NCBI GenBank assembly: GCA_964564695.1 | Contig: CAZMCC010000002.1 | Span: forward strand, 17,398-81,397 | Direction of reading: 5' to 3' | DNA from: CAZMCC01 sp964564695 | Lineage (GTDB): Bacteria; Planctomycetota; Phycisphaerae; Phycisphaerales; UBA1924 | DNA: 64,000 bases | Shown here: piece after piece, positions 62,852-64,000 of the stretch | How positions within the stretch are numbered: position 1 is the stretch's first letter | Layout: each line of letters starts with the position of its first letter | Translations under genes and position numbers: made by a program | The notes under the pieces: model-generated | Told to the model about the DNA's origin: nothing | The model's database searches: none | The model's input: only the letters and a program-made list of their open reading frames with translations

Positions 62852-63823
62852 TCAATACCACCCGTCGGGCGGGTTCGTCTCCGCCGGCGGCTGGTTGAAC
62901 TTCCCATACGCCCCCAGCATCGCCAGCGCGTTCCCCCCGTTCACCGCCCCCGTCCCCGCCGCGCTCACGCCGGGGTAATACTGGCTCGTGTTCTGCCCCA
63001 GCCACGGGTTGACCACGCCCCCGCCCTGGGCCGACAGGTTCACGTTGATCGGGTCCTGGCGGAGCCGGATATCGGTCGCGAGGTTGCGGCCCTCGAGGTC
63101 GTCGCGGCCCGCGGCCCGCACGAGGTTCCGGCTCGCGTCCTGGTCGTAGAACCGGCCCAGCATCCCCAGCGTCTGCCCGCGGGCCCCGATCACCCGGTCG
63201 GCGGTCTGCCGGCGGCTGTCGACGAGGCCCCGCGCCACGCCTTCACCGACGCGGGTCGTGTTGTTGTTCCGCAGCGCGAGCCGCGTCGTCGAGCCACCGA
63301 AGCCCGAGCGCACGGCCGCGGCGTCGCTGGCGCCGTTGGCTTCCCGCAGCGTCCGGGCCCCCTCGGCCCGGATGACGCCCTCGGCGCCCAGGCCCGACGT
63401 CCGCGCAATCCCCTCGGCGTCCCGGGCCAGCGCCATCAGGTCGCCGCGCCGGCGGCCGCTCTCGCGGTCGAGGCGCTGGGTGGTGTCGTCGTAGTACCGG
63501 AGGTTGCCGGTCTGCCGGGCGCTCACGGTGTCGGCGAGCTGGCGGAGCTGGGGGACGATCGGCCCGCCGTTGGCGGCGCTGAGCTCGTCCATCGCCTTCG
63601 CCTGGTCCTCGGGGGAGAGGTATCCCCCGGCCGTGTCGGGGAAGAGCTTGCGGTAGCGGTCGCCCCACAGGGCGGTCCCGTACCGGAGGCTTCCCTCCTG
63701 GGTGCGGTCGTTGTAGAAGTCGCGGGCCTGGCGCCCGGCCCGGTTGGAGCTCTGGGCCCCGAGGATGCCGCCGATCGTCGAGAGTCCCGCCCCGCCGGCC
63801 ATCATCGCTGGAAATGCGCTCAT
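62852..63823 (-). CDS. Phage internal virion (core) protein-like
   Basis: Encodes 323 residues. The N-terminus has a Gly-rich hydrophobic start (AFPAMMAGGAGLSTIGGILG) followed by helical, Arg/Gln-rich sequence (QSSNRAGRQARDFYNDRTQE, RYYDDTTQRLDRESGRRRGD, ADRVIGARGQTLGMLGRFYD). A short glycine-zipper helix followed by long helices is the layout of podovirus internal core proteins. It precedes the 168-residue protein and follows the fibre-like end at the window edge. Confidence 0.6.
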   Translation of the reverse strand: MSAFPAMMAGGAGLSTIGGILGAQSSNRAGRQARDFYNDRTQEGSLRYGTALWGDRYRKLFPDTAGGYLSPEDQAKAMDELSAANGGPIVPQLRQLADTVSARQTGNLRYYDDTTQRLDRESGRRRGDLMALARDAEGIARTSGLGAEGVIRAEGARTLREANGASDAAAVRSGFGGSTTRLALRNNNTTRVGEGVARGLVDSRRQTADRVIGARGQTLGMLGRFYDQDASRNLVRAAGRDDLEGRNLATDIRLRQDPINVNLSAQGGGVVNPWLGQNTSQYYPGVSAAGTGAVNGGNALAMLGAYGKFNQPPAETNPPDGWY

Positions 63824-63841
63824 CGTTCTGAACCTCCTCGA

Positions 63842-64000
63842 TCACGCCGACAGAAGCGTCGTGATCACCGCGATCCCGTCCGCACCGTCCCCGCCCTTGC
63901 CCGAGTCGCCCACCGAGTCGCGCGACGCGCCGCCGCCGCCGCCCCCCGCGCCGTACGTCCCGCCGTTGCCGCCCGCCCAGGCCGCACCCGCGCCGTTCGA
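63842..64000 (-). CDS. C-terminus of a Gly-rich phage tail fibre-like protein (partial)
   Basis: The last 52 residues of a gene running off the right edge. NGGTYGAGGGGGGASRD, then GKGGDGADGIAVITTLLSA, is the glycine-rich sandwich typical of tail fibre or receptor-binding protein ends. It is 18 bases upstream of the core-like gene. The rest lies outside the window. Confidence 0.6.
   Translation of the reverse strand, partial: SNGAGAAWAGGNGGTYGAGGGGGGASRDSVGDSGKGGDGADGIAVITTLLSA

Larger units (their letters stand above)
51570..64000. mobile_element. Prophage or phage-derived element integrated in ssrA (left part)
   Basis: The element begins at the ssrA 3' end with a tyrosine integrase. Small membrane proteins and uncharacterised genes follow, then two giant proteins like phage polyvalent/ejection proteins, further virion-like proteins and a Gly-rich fibre end running off the window. 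Gene density, mixed strands and overlapping ends differ from the chromosome to the left. No terminase, portal or capsid gene is visible here, so completeness is unknown. Confidence 0.75.

Overview
The window is high-GC chromosomal DNA from a planctomycete, most likely the Phycisphaerae. Signs of this are prepilin-type proteins with FTLIELLVVIAVIALL leaders and C-terminal DG motifs, PEP-CTERM-like tails ending in RRRR, a large secreted protein ending in a TSP3-like segment and a dockerin-like pair of EF loops, many GTG starts, and repeated small membrane proteins ending in a CPECGAAWR zinc ribbon. This assignment is inferred from protein style; no rRNA is present.

Layout. 1-3670 (minus strand): four tandem zinc-ribbon membrane protein paralogs behind a GT4 glycosyltransferase. 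3820-9393: exopolysaccharide genes (WcaF-like acetyltransferase, GT2, two GT4, polymerase-like membrane protein). 9407-11095: trpE, whose 5' end abuts a Phd/YefM-ParE/RelE toxin-antitoxin module flanked by a 60-bp copy of the trpE start. 11937-18768: a fifth zinc-ribbon protein, an ABC transporter with a DUF3299 protein, threonine aldolase, a PqiA-like protein and a Tat-exported amine oxidase. 18896-27036: secreted and envelope proteins, a DUF4230 protein, a PQQ-type sugar dehydrogenase-like protein, a queuosine-precursor transporter and an S41-like protease. 27136-28555: a class III nucleotide cyclase-like protein with a GAF-like C-terminus, followed by a 50-residue basic mini-protein. 28608-39111: ppk1, queD, a methyltransferase, motA/motB, gyrB and two prepilin-like genes. 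39189-45732: a second sugar/glycan group (nucleotide-sugar dehydrogenase, three methyltransferases of which one is frameshifted, GDP-fucose synthase-like, GT4). 45811-51143: a CHRD/PEP-CTERM protein, coaD with a degenerate metallo-beta-lactamase and a HIT protein, and an ABC exporter pair.

51247-51598 is tmRNA (ssrA), encoding tag ANSNYALAA. A tyrosine integrase lies directly against and antisense to its 3' end. From there to the right edge the window enters a prophage or related element: small membrane proteins, two very large translationally coupled proteins resembling phage polyvalent/ejection proteins, several virion-like proteins and a Gly-rich fibre C-terminus cut by the window edge. 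The other att site and any terminase or capsid genes must lie beyond base 64000.

The intergenic DNA is rich in repeats: a dispersed GAGCGCAAGCGAG element, a nested inverted repeat of CACGGAG/CGCAGAGG type, a CCCTGACCCC element sitting directly before start codons, and several long hairpins. The most interesting points are the ssrA-integrated planctomycete prophage, the toxin-antitoxin module wedged into the trpE leader with duplicated trpE sequence, the cyclase-GAF gene with its basic mini-protein, and the tandem zinc-ribbon family.
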